Assembly: GCA_902799985.1 (NCBI GenBank)
Contig: CADCCR010000007.1
Coordinates: 1-42,446, forward strand
Origin: an uncultured Bacteroidales bacterium
GTDB taxonomy: Bacteria; Bacteroidota; Bacteroidia; Bacteroidales; Bacteroidaceae
Reading direction: 5' to 3'
DNA: 42,446 nt
The position numbers were made by a program, and so were the translations under genes. Below are positions 1-7,371 of this stretch, one piece after another; the first letter of the stretch is position 1; every line of letters begins with the position of its first letter. The notes beneath the pieces were generated by a model, which was given only the letters and a program-made list of their open reading frames with translations, was not told where the DNA came from and searched no databases.

Positions 1-1
1 C

Positions 2-394
2 GCGCTGCGGCGCGGCGTGCAGAATTTCCTGCTCGACACGGGGCGTGGGCGCCACGCACGCTATTTCGACGTGCGCCTGGCCCGGATGGACGACCTGTTC
101 TCGCTCGCCATCGTGCGCGATGTCACGGAATACACGCAGGAACATGCCCGCCGTCTGGCCGCGGAGACGCGCCTCTCGCACGCGCGCAAACAGGAGTCGC
201 TCACGCTGCTCGCGGGCTCGATCGCGCATGACATGAACAACGTGCTCGCCGCCATCAACAACACCGTCGAGATCACGTGGCTGGAGGAGGAGGATCCGCT
301 GATCGTCGATGCGATCAACACGATCCGCGACGCCGTCCTGCATGGCACGGCCATGACGCGCGAACTCATGACGTTTGCCGGCGACATGGCCGAC
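2..394 (+). CDS. Histidine kinase fragment (PAS end plus HisKA), open at the left edge
   Basis: The frame is open from base 2 with no start in view; a GTG at 17 is only an internal possibility. The text reads like the last strand of a PAS domain (RDVTEYT) followed by a HisKA dimerisation helix with the H-box IAHDMNNVLAAI, where the His is the phospho-acceptor (about residue 71 counted from base 17). An HDMNN-type H-box belongs to hybrid sensor kinases of other phyla; Bacteroidota kinases usually show SHEIRTPL. No ATPase domain follows. From about base 370-420 the same frame continues as an unrelated secreted protein, so the 3' border given here is approximate. I take this to be a foreign fragment joined during assembly, although a real fusion cannot be excluded from sequence alone. 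Confidence 0.6.
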
Positions 395-2272
395 GGCATC
401 GAGCCCGGACAGATGCAGGACGACATGCTGAAGGTCTACGAAGAGCTCTCGGCCATCGTCGTCGACGGCACCCTCACCGACCAGGAGGCCGAGCAGAAGA
501 TAGCCTCCCTGATGACCCATCCCGCCATCGGCGGCGTAGTCTACGTGCAGGGCGACCTCTACGACGAGAACAGCGAGAACGGCGAATGGAACTACGGCCA
601 GATGTGCGCGCTCTATCCCCTCACGCTCAATGCTGAAGGCAAGTTCGAGGGAACCGTCACCCTGCAGGACCGCAGCCAGCGCGCCAACGGCTACCAGCGC
701 GCCGGACTCTTCTTCCGTCGCATCAACACCATCTACAAGAGCGCCAACACCAACCGCAGCTTCATCACTCCCGGACGGCAGCACTTCGACGTGCAGGAAG
801 GCGGCAGCGACTTCCAGGCCCTCAACGGCACCTATCACGTCGTGCTCGACCTCGACAACATGACCGTCGACTTCGCCCTCCAGGACGACTACCGATGGCC
901 CAATGCCGTCTTCGTTACCGGCACGCTCAACAACCGCCAGGGCAACCTCATGCGCTGGAAGAACGACGAGCAAGTGCCCCTGCAGCACCTCGGCAACGGT
1001 AAGTACGCAGGCGTCGTCGACCTCGTGAACGACAACGCCAACCCCTTCTGCTCCTTCGGCATCATGGCATGCCGCAGCACAGAGGACATGGTGAACTACA
1101 GCCAGACCGTCCGCTCCAACTGGACCTCCGCCCGCTACGGCAGCGAAGAACAGTATCTCGAGATTACGAGCGGACAGGAAGTCGGCGACCTCGTACGCGA
1201 CCTCGACCGCACCTGGCGCATCTCGCCTGCCGGCAAGTACCTCATCGAGTTCGACATGGACAAGGCATCCATGCGCGCCACATTGCTCGAGACGAAGGGA
1301 GCAGGCACAGAGGCCAACCCCTTGCAGATAGCCAACAAGTACGACCTGCAGAGCCTGCGCGACCGCATGACCAGCGGCAACACGCTCTATGCCCGTCTCA
1401 CCTCCGACATCGACATGCAGGGCGAGGGCTGGTGGCCCTTGAACAGCACCTTCTGCGCCAACAGCTACGACGAGGGTTACGGCAAGGCCATCTCGCTGGA
1501 CGGCGCGGGCCACGTCATCAAGAACCTGACCGTGACGCCCGATGACTACGAGACCGGCTTCTTCGGAGCCCTTGTCGGCGAGGTGAAGAACCTCGGCTTC
1601 TACAATGCCACCGTCCACGGAGGCGAGGCACAGAGCGCAGGCATCCTGGCCGGTCGCATCGGCGATGTGAATGCCGAGACGGACCAGAACACCGTCAGCG
1701 GCGTGTACGTCAACGGCAAGGTGACGGGAACAGGTTTCATAGGCGGACTCGTCGGCGAGGTGGACCGCTATGCCCTGATAGAGGACTGCTACACCAACGC
1801 AGCCGTTTCCGGCTCGTCCGACATGATAGGCAGCGTCCTCTCCGGCTTCACCATGCAGCAGAGCTACTCCGCCGGCAAGGTGAACGGCAGCCAGGCCTAC
1901 GTGCTCACCGACTGGCCGACGTCCATCACAGGACCTCATCCCACGTTGACCGACGTCCTCTTCTACGACGGCACGAACCAGCAGGATATCTGTCAGAAGG
2001 CTTGTCAGTGGGAAGGCTGGCACGAGGACGGCACCATCGGCTACGGCTGGCCTCTGCTCAAGTGGCAGGTGGAGCGCGGCGACTATCTCCAGCTCTGCGG
2101 CTTCGGCATACCGGGCGACCTCAACAGCGACGGCAAAGTGGACATCGCCGATGCCGTGACAGTCCTCGACTACATGGCCGAAGGCAGCAACGACGCCACC
2201 GCCGACATCAATGGCGACGGCAAAGTGGACATCGCCGACTTCGTCAGCATCCTGAACATCATGGCGCAGTAA
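395..2272 (+). CDS. Secreted GLUG/dockerin-type surface protein, 5' part missing
   Basis: About 625 residues that would normally follow a signal peptide, which is absent because the frame is fused to a kinase fragment. The middle holds GLUG-type repeats of the kind seen in large adhesins and M26 peptidases (residues about 440-620 from base 17; for example GFIGGLVGEV followed by IEDCYTNAAVSG). The end carries two dockerin-like calcium loops, DLNSDGKVDIAD and DINGDGKVDIAD, spaced as in a type I dockerin, and then stops at MAQ. Such C-terminal dockerin pairs are common on secreted Prevotella-like proteins. The role is probably cell-surface binding or attachment; no catalytic domain is recognisable. 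The true start lies outside this assembly path. Confidence 0.65.
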   Translation, partial: GIEPGQMQDDMLKVYEELSAIVVDGTLTDQEAEQKIASLMTHPAIGGVVYVQGDLYDENSENGEWNYGQMCALYPLTLNAEGKFEGTVTLQDRSQRANGYQRAGLFFRRINTIYKSANTNRSFITPGRQHFDVQEGGSDFQALNGTYHVVLDLDNMTVDFALQDDYRWPNAVFVTGTLNNRQGNLMRWKNDEQVPLQHLGNGKYAGVVDLVNDNANPFCSFGIMACRSTEDMVNYSQTVRSNWTSARYGSEEQYLEITSGQEVGDLVRDLDRTWRISPAGKYLIEFDMDKASMRATLLETKGAGTEANPLQIANKYDLQSLRDRMTSGNTLYARLTSDIDMQGEGWWPLNSTFCANSYDEGYGKAISLDGAGHVIKNLTVTPDDYETGFFGALVGEVKNLGFYNATVHGGEAQSAGILAGRIGDVNAETDQNTVSGVYVNGKVTGTGFIGGLVGEVDRYALIEDCYTNAAVSGSSDMIGSVLSGFTMQQSYSAGKVNGSQAYVLTDWPTSITGPHPTLTDVLFYDGTNQQDICQKACQWEGWHEDGTIGYGWPLLKWQVERGDYLQLCGFGIPGDLNSDGKVDIADAVTVLDYMAEGSNDATADINGDGKVDIADFVSILNIMAQ

Positions 2273-2653
2273 GCCGCAGCAAACCGGCACCGCCGCCACT
2301 TCCCTTTGGCGCCTCCGCCATTCCCCTTTGGCGCCATTCCCATCCCCCTCCGGACCCTTCCCCACGGCTCCGGATGGGGATTTTCGCTTCCTTGCTCCTT
2401 GCCCCTTCGCACAGATAACACTTAATATTGCTTTCTGGGGGAAAGCACAAAAGGTGCGAAAGACCACAGACGGGGTTTTCTTTCGTCTCTTCGAGACTTT
2501 TGGCAAGGCCCCAATGAGCTGCTACTCGTCAGAAACAACGATGGGAAAGGACATAAAAGGAAGAGGGAGAATTTTCCCCCGGACAGCAACAAAAACCTTT
2601 TCCTCGCTGAGACAAATCCGAGGCTCCACAGACATAAACTTTTTCAGTGGCAC

Positions 2654-2725
2654 GGAAATATATTTCAAAGGCTTGGAAATATATTTTAAAGCCTCTGAAA
2701 TATATTTCCAAGCCTTTGAAATAGT
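2654..2725. repeat. 21-bp tandem array with palindromic GAAATATATTTC core
   Basis: Three full units begin at 2654, 2675 and 2696, with a partial one at 2717. Each has the 12-base palindrome GAAATATATTTC (one unit varies to TTTTA), separated by AAGGCTT or AAGCCTC/T. Units 1 and 3 face each other, so 2661-2686 and 2698-2723 form perfect 26-base inverted arms around an 11-base spacer. It would fold as a cruciform or an RNA hairpin. There is no T-run, so it is not a standard terminator. Confidence 0.85.
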
Positions 2726-2813
2726 TTTTATCCGAGCAGCGAGGAAATTGTTACTGCGGGGAAGACGATTTGCCTCCGCAGAAAGAGTTAATTGCCTCAA
2801 AGAGAAGAGACAA

Positions 2814-2853
2814 TTGTCCCCGAGGGAAGATGATTTCATTCCCTCGGGGACAA
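2814..2853. terminator. Strong hairpin downstream of the flotillin gene
   Basis: Perfect 15-base arms (TTGTCCCCGAGGGAA and its complement) with a 10-base loop. It sits 30 bases beyond the flotillin stop codon. There is no T-tract on either strand, so it may act in mRNA 3'-end protection or as a weak terminator rather than as a classic intrinsic terminator. Confidence 0.5.
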
Positions 2854-2882
2854 GTTCGGGTCCATATGGGGCGAAGGGGGTT

Positions 2883-4268
2883 TTACTCGGCGGGAGCTTC
2901 AGGAGCAGCGGGAGCTTCGGGGGTCTCGTCCTTCTTCTTGGCGAGATACTCGGGGAGCGACATGCCAGCCTGGTCGAAGAGTTCGGCCAGGGGAGGCACG
3001 CTCTTCATCAGTCCGGAGAGGAAGCCGGCCGTCGATGTCTTGCCGTCGGAGGAGCCGGTGCCACCGTCCCAGACAGTCACCTTGTCGATGTTGATGCCCT
3101 TGATGGCCTCGACCTGTGTCTTGACGAGTTCGGGGAGTTTCTCGAGGAGGAGCAGGGTGTAGGCCTTTGTGGCGTCGCCGCCGGCAGCCTGTATCATCTT
3201 GTCGTAGCCCTCGGCCTGCTTGGTGAGTATCTGGAACAAGCCCTTTGCTTCGGCCTCCATCTTGGCGTAGATGGCATCAGCCTCGCCCTTGGCATTGACG
3301 CGCTTCTGCTCTGCCTCTGCCTCTGCCTCGATGACGACGCGCTGCTTCTCAATCTCCTGTGCCACGATGACGTTGGCCTGCTGACTGGCACGCTCGCGGT
3401 CGGCACGGGCATTCTCGGCTTTCTGCTCGGCGGCATAGGCCTCTTCGAGTGCCTGGGCCTGGGCCACCTTCTCGGCGGCAACGGCTTTGCGCTGGGCCTC
3501 GGCCTCGCGTTCGCGTCGGGTGGCATCGGAGTTGGCGATGGCTATCTTGGCCTCGTTCTCGCCCTGCACAGCCTGTGCGTTGGCTTCTGCTGTGCGGATA
3601 CGGGTCTCGCGGACGGCTTCGGCCTTGCCTATCTCGCCGTTCCGTTCCTGCTCAGCCACACGCACCTTAGCCTCGTTGATGGCCTTGGCGGCAGCTTCCT
3701 GTCCGAGGGCTTCGATGTAGCCGCTCTCGTCGTTGATGTCGGTGACGTTGACGTTGATGAGGCGCAGTCCTATCTTCTTGAGCTCGACCTCGACGTTCGA
3801 TGTGATGGCCTCGAGGAACTTGTCGCGGTCGGAGTTCAGCTCTTCGATGCTCATGGTGGCGATGACGAGACGCAGCTGTCCGAAGAGTATGTCTCGGGCC
3901 AGTTCCTGTATCTGCTGCGCCGAGAGGCCAAGCAGTCGTTCGGCTGCGGCAAGCATGCTCTCGGGCTCGGTGCTGATGCCGACGGTGAAGCGGCAGGGCA
4001 CGTCGACGCGTATGTTCTGGCGCGACAGGGCATTGGTCAGGTTGGCATCGATGCCGATGGGCGTCAGCGAGAGGTAGGCGTAGTCCTGGATGACGGGCCA
4101 CACGAATGTGCCACCGCCATGCACGCACTTGGCACTCTTGCTCGAGCGGGATGTGCCATAGACAACCAGAATCTTGTCGGAAGGACAACGGCGATAGCGG
4201 TTGAGCAGTGCCATGATGAGCAGCAAGCCCACGACTATGCCAATCAGAGGTAAATAGAACAGTTCCAT
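2883..4268 (-). CDS. Flotillin-like SPFH-domain membrane protein
   Basis: 461 residues. An N-terminal membrane segment (residues about 4-22) is followed by an SPFH/band 7 domain (about 25-200). A long Ala/Glu-rich coiled coil (about 200-370) carries the repeated AEAQR / AEAEA pattern of flotillins. The tail is Pro/Ala/Glu-rich and ends in PEAPAAPEAPAE. Length and order match bacterial flotillins (FloA/FloT/YuaG type), which form oligomers in membrane microdomains. The gene upstream on the same strand encodes an NfeD-family protein, the usual flotillin partner, which strengthens the call. An element with inverted GAAGATAG-type repeats separates the two genes. The start ATG at 4268 leads straight into the membrane segment. 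Confidence 0.92.
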   Translation of the reverse strand: MELFYLPLIGIVVGLLLIMALLNRYRRCPSDKILVVYGTSRSSKSAKCVHGGGTFVWPVIQDYAYLSLTPIGIDANLTNALSRQNIRVDVPCRFTVGISTEPESMLAAAERLLGLSAQQIQELARDILFGQLRLVIATMSIEELNSDRDKFLEAITSNVEVELKKIGLRLINVNVTDINDESGYIEALGQEAAAKAINEAKVRVAEQERNGEIGKAEAVRETRIRTAEANAQAVQGENEAKIAIANSDATRREREAEAQRKAVAAEKVAQAQALEEAYAAEQKAENARADRERASQQANVIVAQEIEKQRVVIEAEAEAEQKRVNAKGEADAIYAKMEAEAKGLFQILTKQAEGYDKMIQAAGGDATKAYTLLLLEKLPELVKTQVEAIKGINIDKVTVWDGGTGSSDGKTSTAGFLSGLMKSVPPLAELFDQAGMSLPEYLAKKKDETPEAPAAPEAPAE

Positions 4269-4302
4269 AATTATTATTTATTTTAAAAAGTTTCTCTTGT
4301 GT

Positions 4303-4468
4303 TGAAGATGGGAGGAGTTAGAAGGAGATAGAGGAAGATAGAAGTAGAAAGAGGACGATACCAAAGCAGATAGCTGATTTTTCACCTTTCACACATATGT
4401 CTTCTATCCTCCTCTATCTTCTTTTATCTTCTTTCATCTCCATTTCTATCTCCTTCTATTCTTTCTCC
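4303..4468. repeat. Element with inverted clusters of GAAGATAG-like short repeats
   Basis: The left cluster (about 4303-4352) reads as iterations of GGAGATAG, GGAAGATAG and GAAGTAG. The right cluster (about 4400-4468) carries the complementary text (CTTCTATC, CTCTATCTTC, TATCTCC). About 45 bases of unrelated core lie between. The right edge overlaps the last codons of the NfeD-like gene. The design (short tandem repeats inverted around a core) is the same as in the AATTCAT elements elsewhere in the window, but the sequence is different. Confidence 0.7.
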
Positions 4469-5052
4469 ACGAGCAGGGTGTGGTCGCCGATAATCTGCAC
4501 GACCCGCACCTTTGCTCCGCTGGGAATCGCCTCGCCATCTGTGACGGCTGGCAGCTCCTGCACCGAGCCCTGGAAGGAGTACTGTATGCGTCCCTCGCCA
4601 CTTCGGCCTGCCGGGATGCGCAGATAGACGTCGGCCACCTGGCCCATGCACTCTTCGATGCGGAATGCTCCGTCGTGCTCGAGGTGGCGCATCTGCTTGT
4701 AGACGAAGGCGAAGACTGCGACGAAGAGGCAGCCGACAAGCAGAGCTACGGCGGCCAGCAGGAAGGGATTCCCGATGAATGGAGCGAAGCAGACGCCGCC
4801 CCACCCTGCACCGAGCAGGAAATTGATGATGTTGCGCACGGAGAAGAGCTGGAGGGTGCCGCCGGCATCGAGCGTGCCACCATCGGCATCGGCGTCCAGG
4901 TCGAAGTCCATGTCCACGCCATCGGCATCGCCAATGCCGACGAACGTCATCACCATCTGAATGAGAAACACCACGGAGGCCACAATGGCCACTACCCAAT
5001 AAGGGCGAATCGACGGGTCGAGCTGAGCGAACCAATCTGTCAGGATATTCAT
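4456..5052 (-). CDS. NfeD-family membrane protein, flotillin partner
   Basis: 198 residues. It has a membrane helix at about 18-40, an acidic stretch with alternating Asp (DADGVDMDFDLDADADGG), then two closely spaced helices (about 75-120). The C-terminal domain of about 75 residues (from EECMGQVADVYLRIPAGRSG onward) fits the OB-fold of NfeD proteins and ends at LLVEKE. NfeD proteins pair with SPFH proteins in membrane domains, and the flotillin gene follows on the same strand. An AT-rich promoter with TAACTTTG sits just upstream. The exact NfeD subfamily is not certain. Confidence 0.8.
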   Translation of the reverse strand: MNILTDWFAQLDPSIRPYWVVAIVASVVFLIQMVMTFVGIGDADGVDMDFDLDADADGGTLDAGGTLQLFSVRNIINFLLGAGWGGVCFAPFIGNPFLLAAVALLVGCLFVAVFAFVYKQMRHLEHDGAFRIEECMGQVADVYLRIPAGRSGEGRIQYSFQGSVQELPAVTDGEAIPSGAKVRVVQIIGDHTLLVEKE

Positions 5053-5086
5053 GTTCTTGTTGTTTATTTCACGTACTATTCACCTA

Positions 5087-5120
5087 CAAAGTTAGACTTT
5101 TTTTCGCAACGAACGAACAA
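5087..5120 (-). promoter_or_regulatory. Promoter of the NfeD-flotillin operon
   Basis: On the minus strand TAACTTTG (5087-5094) matches the Bacteroidota -7 box. A TTTTG about 23 bases upstream may be the -33 box. The start codon is 35 bases downstream. It is divergent from the NUDIX promoter. Confidence 0.6.
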
Positions 5121-5133
5121 AAACGGCAATAAG

Positions 5134-5166
5134 GTTGCATTTTCTATACCTTTTTTATATGTTTGC
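5134..5166 (+). promoter_or_regulatory. Promoter of the NUDIX gene
   Basis: A -33-like GTTGC at 5134 is separated by about 20 bases from TATGTTTGC (5158-5166), a good Bacteroidota -7 box. The ATG at 5195 follows at a normal leader distance. This argues against the upstream in-frame ATG at 5135, which would lie inside the promoter. Confidence 0.7.
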
Positions 5167-5194
5167 ACATCGAATTTTACAAAAACAAACAAAT

Positions 5195-5755
5195 ATGGCA
5201 CAGCACCCATTGGAAAAGTTCCGCTTTTGCCCCCTGTGCGGGTCGGCAAGATTTGTGGTAAACAACGTGAAGAGCAAACGATGCGAGGACTGCGGCTTCG
5301 TCTACTACTTCAACCCGAGCGCCTCCACCGTGGCCGTTATCGTGAACGACCGCGACGAGCTGCTTGTGGTGCGGAGGGCGAAGGAACCGGCTTGCGGCAC
5401 GCTCGACCTGCCCGGCGGCTTCTGCGACTGCTACGAGACGAGCGAGGAGGGTGTGGCACGAGAGGTGAAGGAAGAGACGGGGCTCGAGGTGGAGGGCACC
5501 CTGTTCCTCTTCACCATCCCCAACATCTATCCGTTCGGCGGACTGGACATCCACACCATCGACCAGTTCTTCCTCTGCCATGCGAAGGAGACAGGAGGCG
5601 CTGTGGCGGCCGACGATGCTGCGGAGATTCTGTGGCTGCCCTGGGCGGAGGTCAGGCCCGAGCTCTTCGGTCTGAAGTCCATCAGCCGAGGCGTGGCACG
5701 TCTGTTGCAGTTGCATGCTTCGGGTCGGATAGCGGCCCTCGGCAAACAGCATTAG
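5195..5755 (+). CDS. NUDIX hydrolase with zinc ribbon
   Basis: 186 residues from the ATG at 5195 (MAQHPLEKF). A zinc ribbon with CPLCGS and CEDCGF (residues about 10-36) is followed by a NUDIX domain. The box reads GGFCDCYETSEEGVAREVKE then ETGLEV, with the full G-x5-E-x7-RE-x-x-EE-x-G pattern and the Mg-binding REVKEE. The family hydrolyses nucleoside diphosphates linked to another group; the ribbon recalls NudC-like NADH pyrophosphatases, but the protein is shorter and the substrate cannot be named. It is the first gene of a plus-strand run that continues with an acyltransferase and glycan-decoration genes. Confidence 0.88.
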   Translation: MAQHPLEKFRFCPLCGSARFVVNNVKSKRCEDCGFVYYFNPSASTVAVIVNDRDELLVVRRAKEPACGTLDLPGGFCDCYETSEEGVAREVKEETGLEVEGTLFLFTIPNIYPFGGLDIHTIDQFFLCHAKETGGAVAADDAAEILWLPWAEVRPELFGLKSISRGVARLLQLHASGRIAALGKQH

Positions 5756-5797
5756 CAGATTTTCGGCTTTTCGCTTCATACTTTATACTTTTTTTTG

Positions 5798-5806
5798 TAC
5801 TTTTGC
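5798..5806 (+). promoter_or_regulatory. -7 box of the acyltransferase gene
   Basis: TACTTTTGC fits TAnnTTTG with one extra T. It lies only three bases before the chosen GTG start at 5810, so the transcript would have almost no leader if this box is used. Confidence 0.4.
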
Positions 5807-5809
5807 AGA

Positions 5810-6862
5810 GTGAAAGAACGAAATCATGTGTTCGACTTCCTGTGCGGCCTTTGCATCATTCGCATGATCAGCCTGCACATCATGAACTTCTGCGGCTTGG
5901 GAGAGGTTGAATGGTGGACGCATGTCATGGAGTGGAGTTTCTACTTCATGTCCTTTTTCTTCTTCAAGGCGGGCTACTTCAACAAGGGTTTGAAAGGCAA
6001 GGGCACGATGGACTACATCGCGGACCGCACCCGACGCATCTTCATCCCCTACCTCTCTGCCGGTCTGATTGGAATGGCCATCTACTTTGCCTTCCTGCCC
6101 TTCCTGCTCGACAGATACCATAAGCCCATTGAGCCCTTGGCCTGGGAACACATCTGGCAGACCAGCAGCTTCTACGGCAACCGGCCCACATGGTTCCTGT
6201 TCTCGTTCTTCGTCACCTACCTCGCTGTCTATTTCATCGAGAAGGTACGTGGGCTGCATTGGGCGGTGGTGCTCTTCCCCCTGACGGCCTACGGGCTTTT
6301 CCTCGAGGGCAATCCCCTATGGATGGACGTCAACAATGTCTTCATGGGCATCTTTTTCTTCTACCTCGGAATGCTGTGGAGGCACGCGATGAACCGCTTC
6401 CCGCGGGGCACGATGCTTTGGATTTCCGTCGGCATGATAGCGTTGTTCATCATTCTGAACACAGCTTTCCACGGCGAATACACGATGTCGACCAACACCT
6501 TCAGCGGCAACTTTGCCACAACTATGCTCAGCATGATGCTGGCCATCTGCGGCCTAGCAGGCCTGTTGACGAGCCTGAACCTGCCTCGAGTGCCCGGCAT
6601 CTGCTACATCGGCGAGCACAGCATGGTCTATTTCATCTCGCACTATCCTATGCTCTACTACTATAAGTTCATGCATCTCAGCTTCGGTCGCAGCATCTGG
6701 AACAAGCCGGACGATGTGCTCATCCTCGTGCCCGTCATCTTCGGCCTCTGCACATGGATGGTGCCCTTCGTGGAGAGGGTGCCGTGGCTGAGCGGGAGAA
6801 GGAAAAGCCTCACCCCCGACCCCTCTCCGAGGAGAGGGGAGAAAAATGGAAATGGTAAATAA
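5810..6862 (+). CDS. Membrane acyltransferase (acyltransferase 3 family)
   Basis: 350 residues from a GTG at 5810 (VKERNHVFDFLCGL), which places the family's N-terminal R-x-x-x-x-D-x-L-x-G and the first helix (IIRMISLHI) correctly; an upstream TTG at 5795 would overlap the -7 box. About ten hydrophobic segments follow. The motifs THVMEWSFYFMSFFFFKAGY and FYGNRPTWFLFSFF, and the histidine in IGEHSMVYFISHYP, fit the family of integral O-acyltransferases that acetylate sugars or lipids. The last ~20 residues (SLTPDPSPRRGEKNGNGK) are encoded by a G/C-rich palindrome (arms 6820-6828 and 6831-6839) of the type that recurs between genes here. The neighbours suggest a surface glycan as substrate. Confidence 0.8.
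   Translation: MKERNHVFDFLCGLCIIRMISLHIMNFCGLGEVEWWTHVMEWSFYFMSFFFFKAGYFNKGLKGKGTMDYIADRTRRIFIPYLSAGLIGMAIYFAFLPFLLDRYHKPIEPLAWEHIWQTSSFYGNRPTWFLFSFFVTYLAVYFIEKVRGLHWAVVLFPLTAYGLFLEGNPLWMDVNNVFMGIFFFYLGMLWRHAMNRFPRGTMLWISVGMIALFIILNTAFHGEYTMSTNTFSGNFATTMLSMMLAICGLAGLLTSLNLPRVPGICYIGEHSMVYFISHYPMLYYYKFMHLSFGRSIWNKPDDVLILVPVIFGLCTWMVPFVERVPWLSGRRKSLTPDPSPRRGEKNGNGK
6811..6850. repeat. G/C-rich palindromic repeat forming the acyltransferase C-terminus
   Basis: CCCCTCTCC-GA-GGAGAGGGG, perfect 9-base arms, preceded by CACCCCCGA. It encodes LTPDPSPRRGE at the end of the acyltransferase. Related palindromes occur at 27036, 27256, 32043, 32573, 33741 and 36746. Confidence 0.75.
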
Positions 6863-6878
6863 CTAAACAATAATAACT

Positions 6879-7316
6879 ATGGTAATTGGATATACTGCAG
6901 GGGTGTTTGACCTCTTCCACATTGGGCATCTCACTTTGCTGAAGAATGCCAAGGCGCTTTGCGACAAACTGATTGTCGGCGTGACAGTGGATGAGCTGGT
7001 GCTCTACAAAGGGAAACATGCCATGATTCCCTTCTCGGACAGAATAGAGATTGTGCGCAACATCAAGTGCGTGGACGCGGCCGTACCGCAGTACGACATG
7101 GACAAGCTGACCATGTGCAAGAAGCTCGGGGCCACCATGCTGTTCGTCGGCGACGACTGGTACGGGACGGAGAAATGGAAGGAATACGAGAAGGCCTTCA
7201 CCGAGGCCGGCATCAAGATTGTCTATTTCCCGTACACCCACGGCATCTCCTCGACAAAGATAACCGAAGCGCTCAAAGCCGCGAGAGGCTGGGTGGAAGA
7301 CAAAAACAAAGACTGA
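6879..7316 (+). CDS. Glycerol-3-phosphate cytidylyltransferase-like nucleotidyltransferase
   Basis: 145 residues, the normal size for TagD-type enzymes. The HxGH motif (FHIGHLTLL, residues about 13-21) and the C-terminal ISSTKI motif both bind CTP; GDDWYG is the usual loop between them. TagD enzymes make CDP-glycerol from CTP and glycerol 3-phosphate; relatives use phosphoethanolamine or other phospho-alcohols, so the alcohol is not certain. The gene begins 16 bases after the acyltransferase and precedes an asparagine-synthase-like gene and licD. The product is a plausible CDP-activated donor for the LicD transferase. Confidence 0.85.
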   Translation: MVIGYTAGVFDLFHIGHLTLLKNAKALCDKLIVGVTVDELVLYKGKHAMIPFSDRIEIVRNIKCVDAAVPQYDMDKLTMCKKLGATMLFVGDDWYGTEKWKEYEKAFTEAGIKIVYFPYTHGISSTKITEALKAARGWVEDKNKD

Positions 7317-7323
7317 ACCGAAC

Positions 7324-7351
7324 CCTCTGACTTCATCAAGGGAATCAGAGG
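7324..7351 (+). terminator. Small hairpin between the cytidylyltransferase and the next gene
   Basis: CCTCTGA and TCAGAGG arms around a 14-base loop, followed by CTCTTTAATT. It is a weak intrinsic terminator or attenuator inside the probable operon. Confidence 0.4.
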
Positions 7352-7371
7352 CTCTTTAATTACATACCACT

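Larger units (their letters stand above)
2273..2882. other. 610-base gene-free stretch rich in repeats
   Basis: It lies between the end of the dockerin gene and the end of the flotillin gene, which converge here. Bases 2326-2380 hold GC-rich inverted text (CATCCCC / GGGGATG flanking CTCCGGA). Bases 2390-2404 read CTTGCTCCTTGCCCC, the complement of a G/C-rich motif that recurs inside purD and the DPP4 gene. Bases 2654-2725 are a 21-bp palindromic array and 2814-2853 a 15-bp-arm hairpin, both listed separately. A long open frame runs across the region on the plus strand, but it only continues as the shadow of the flotillin gene. Confidence 0.7.
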
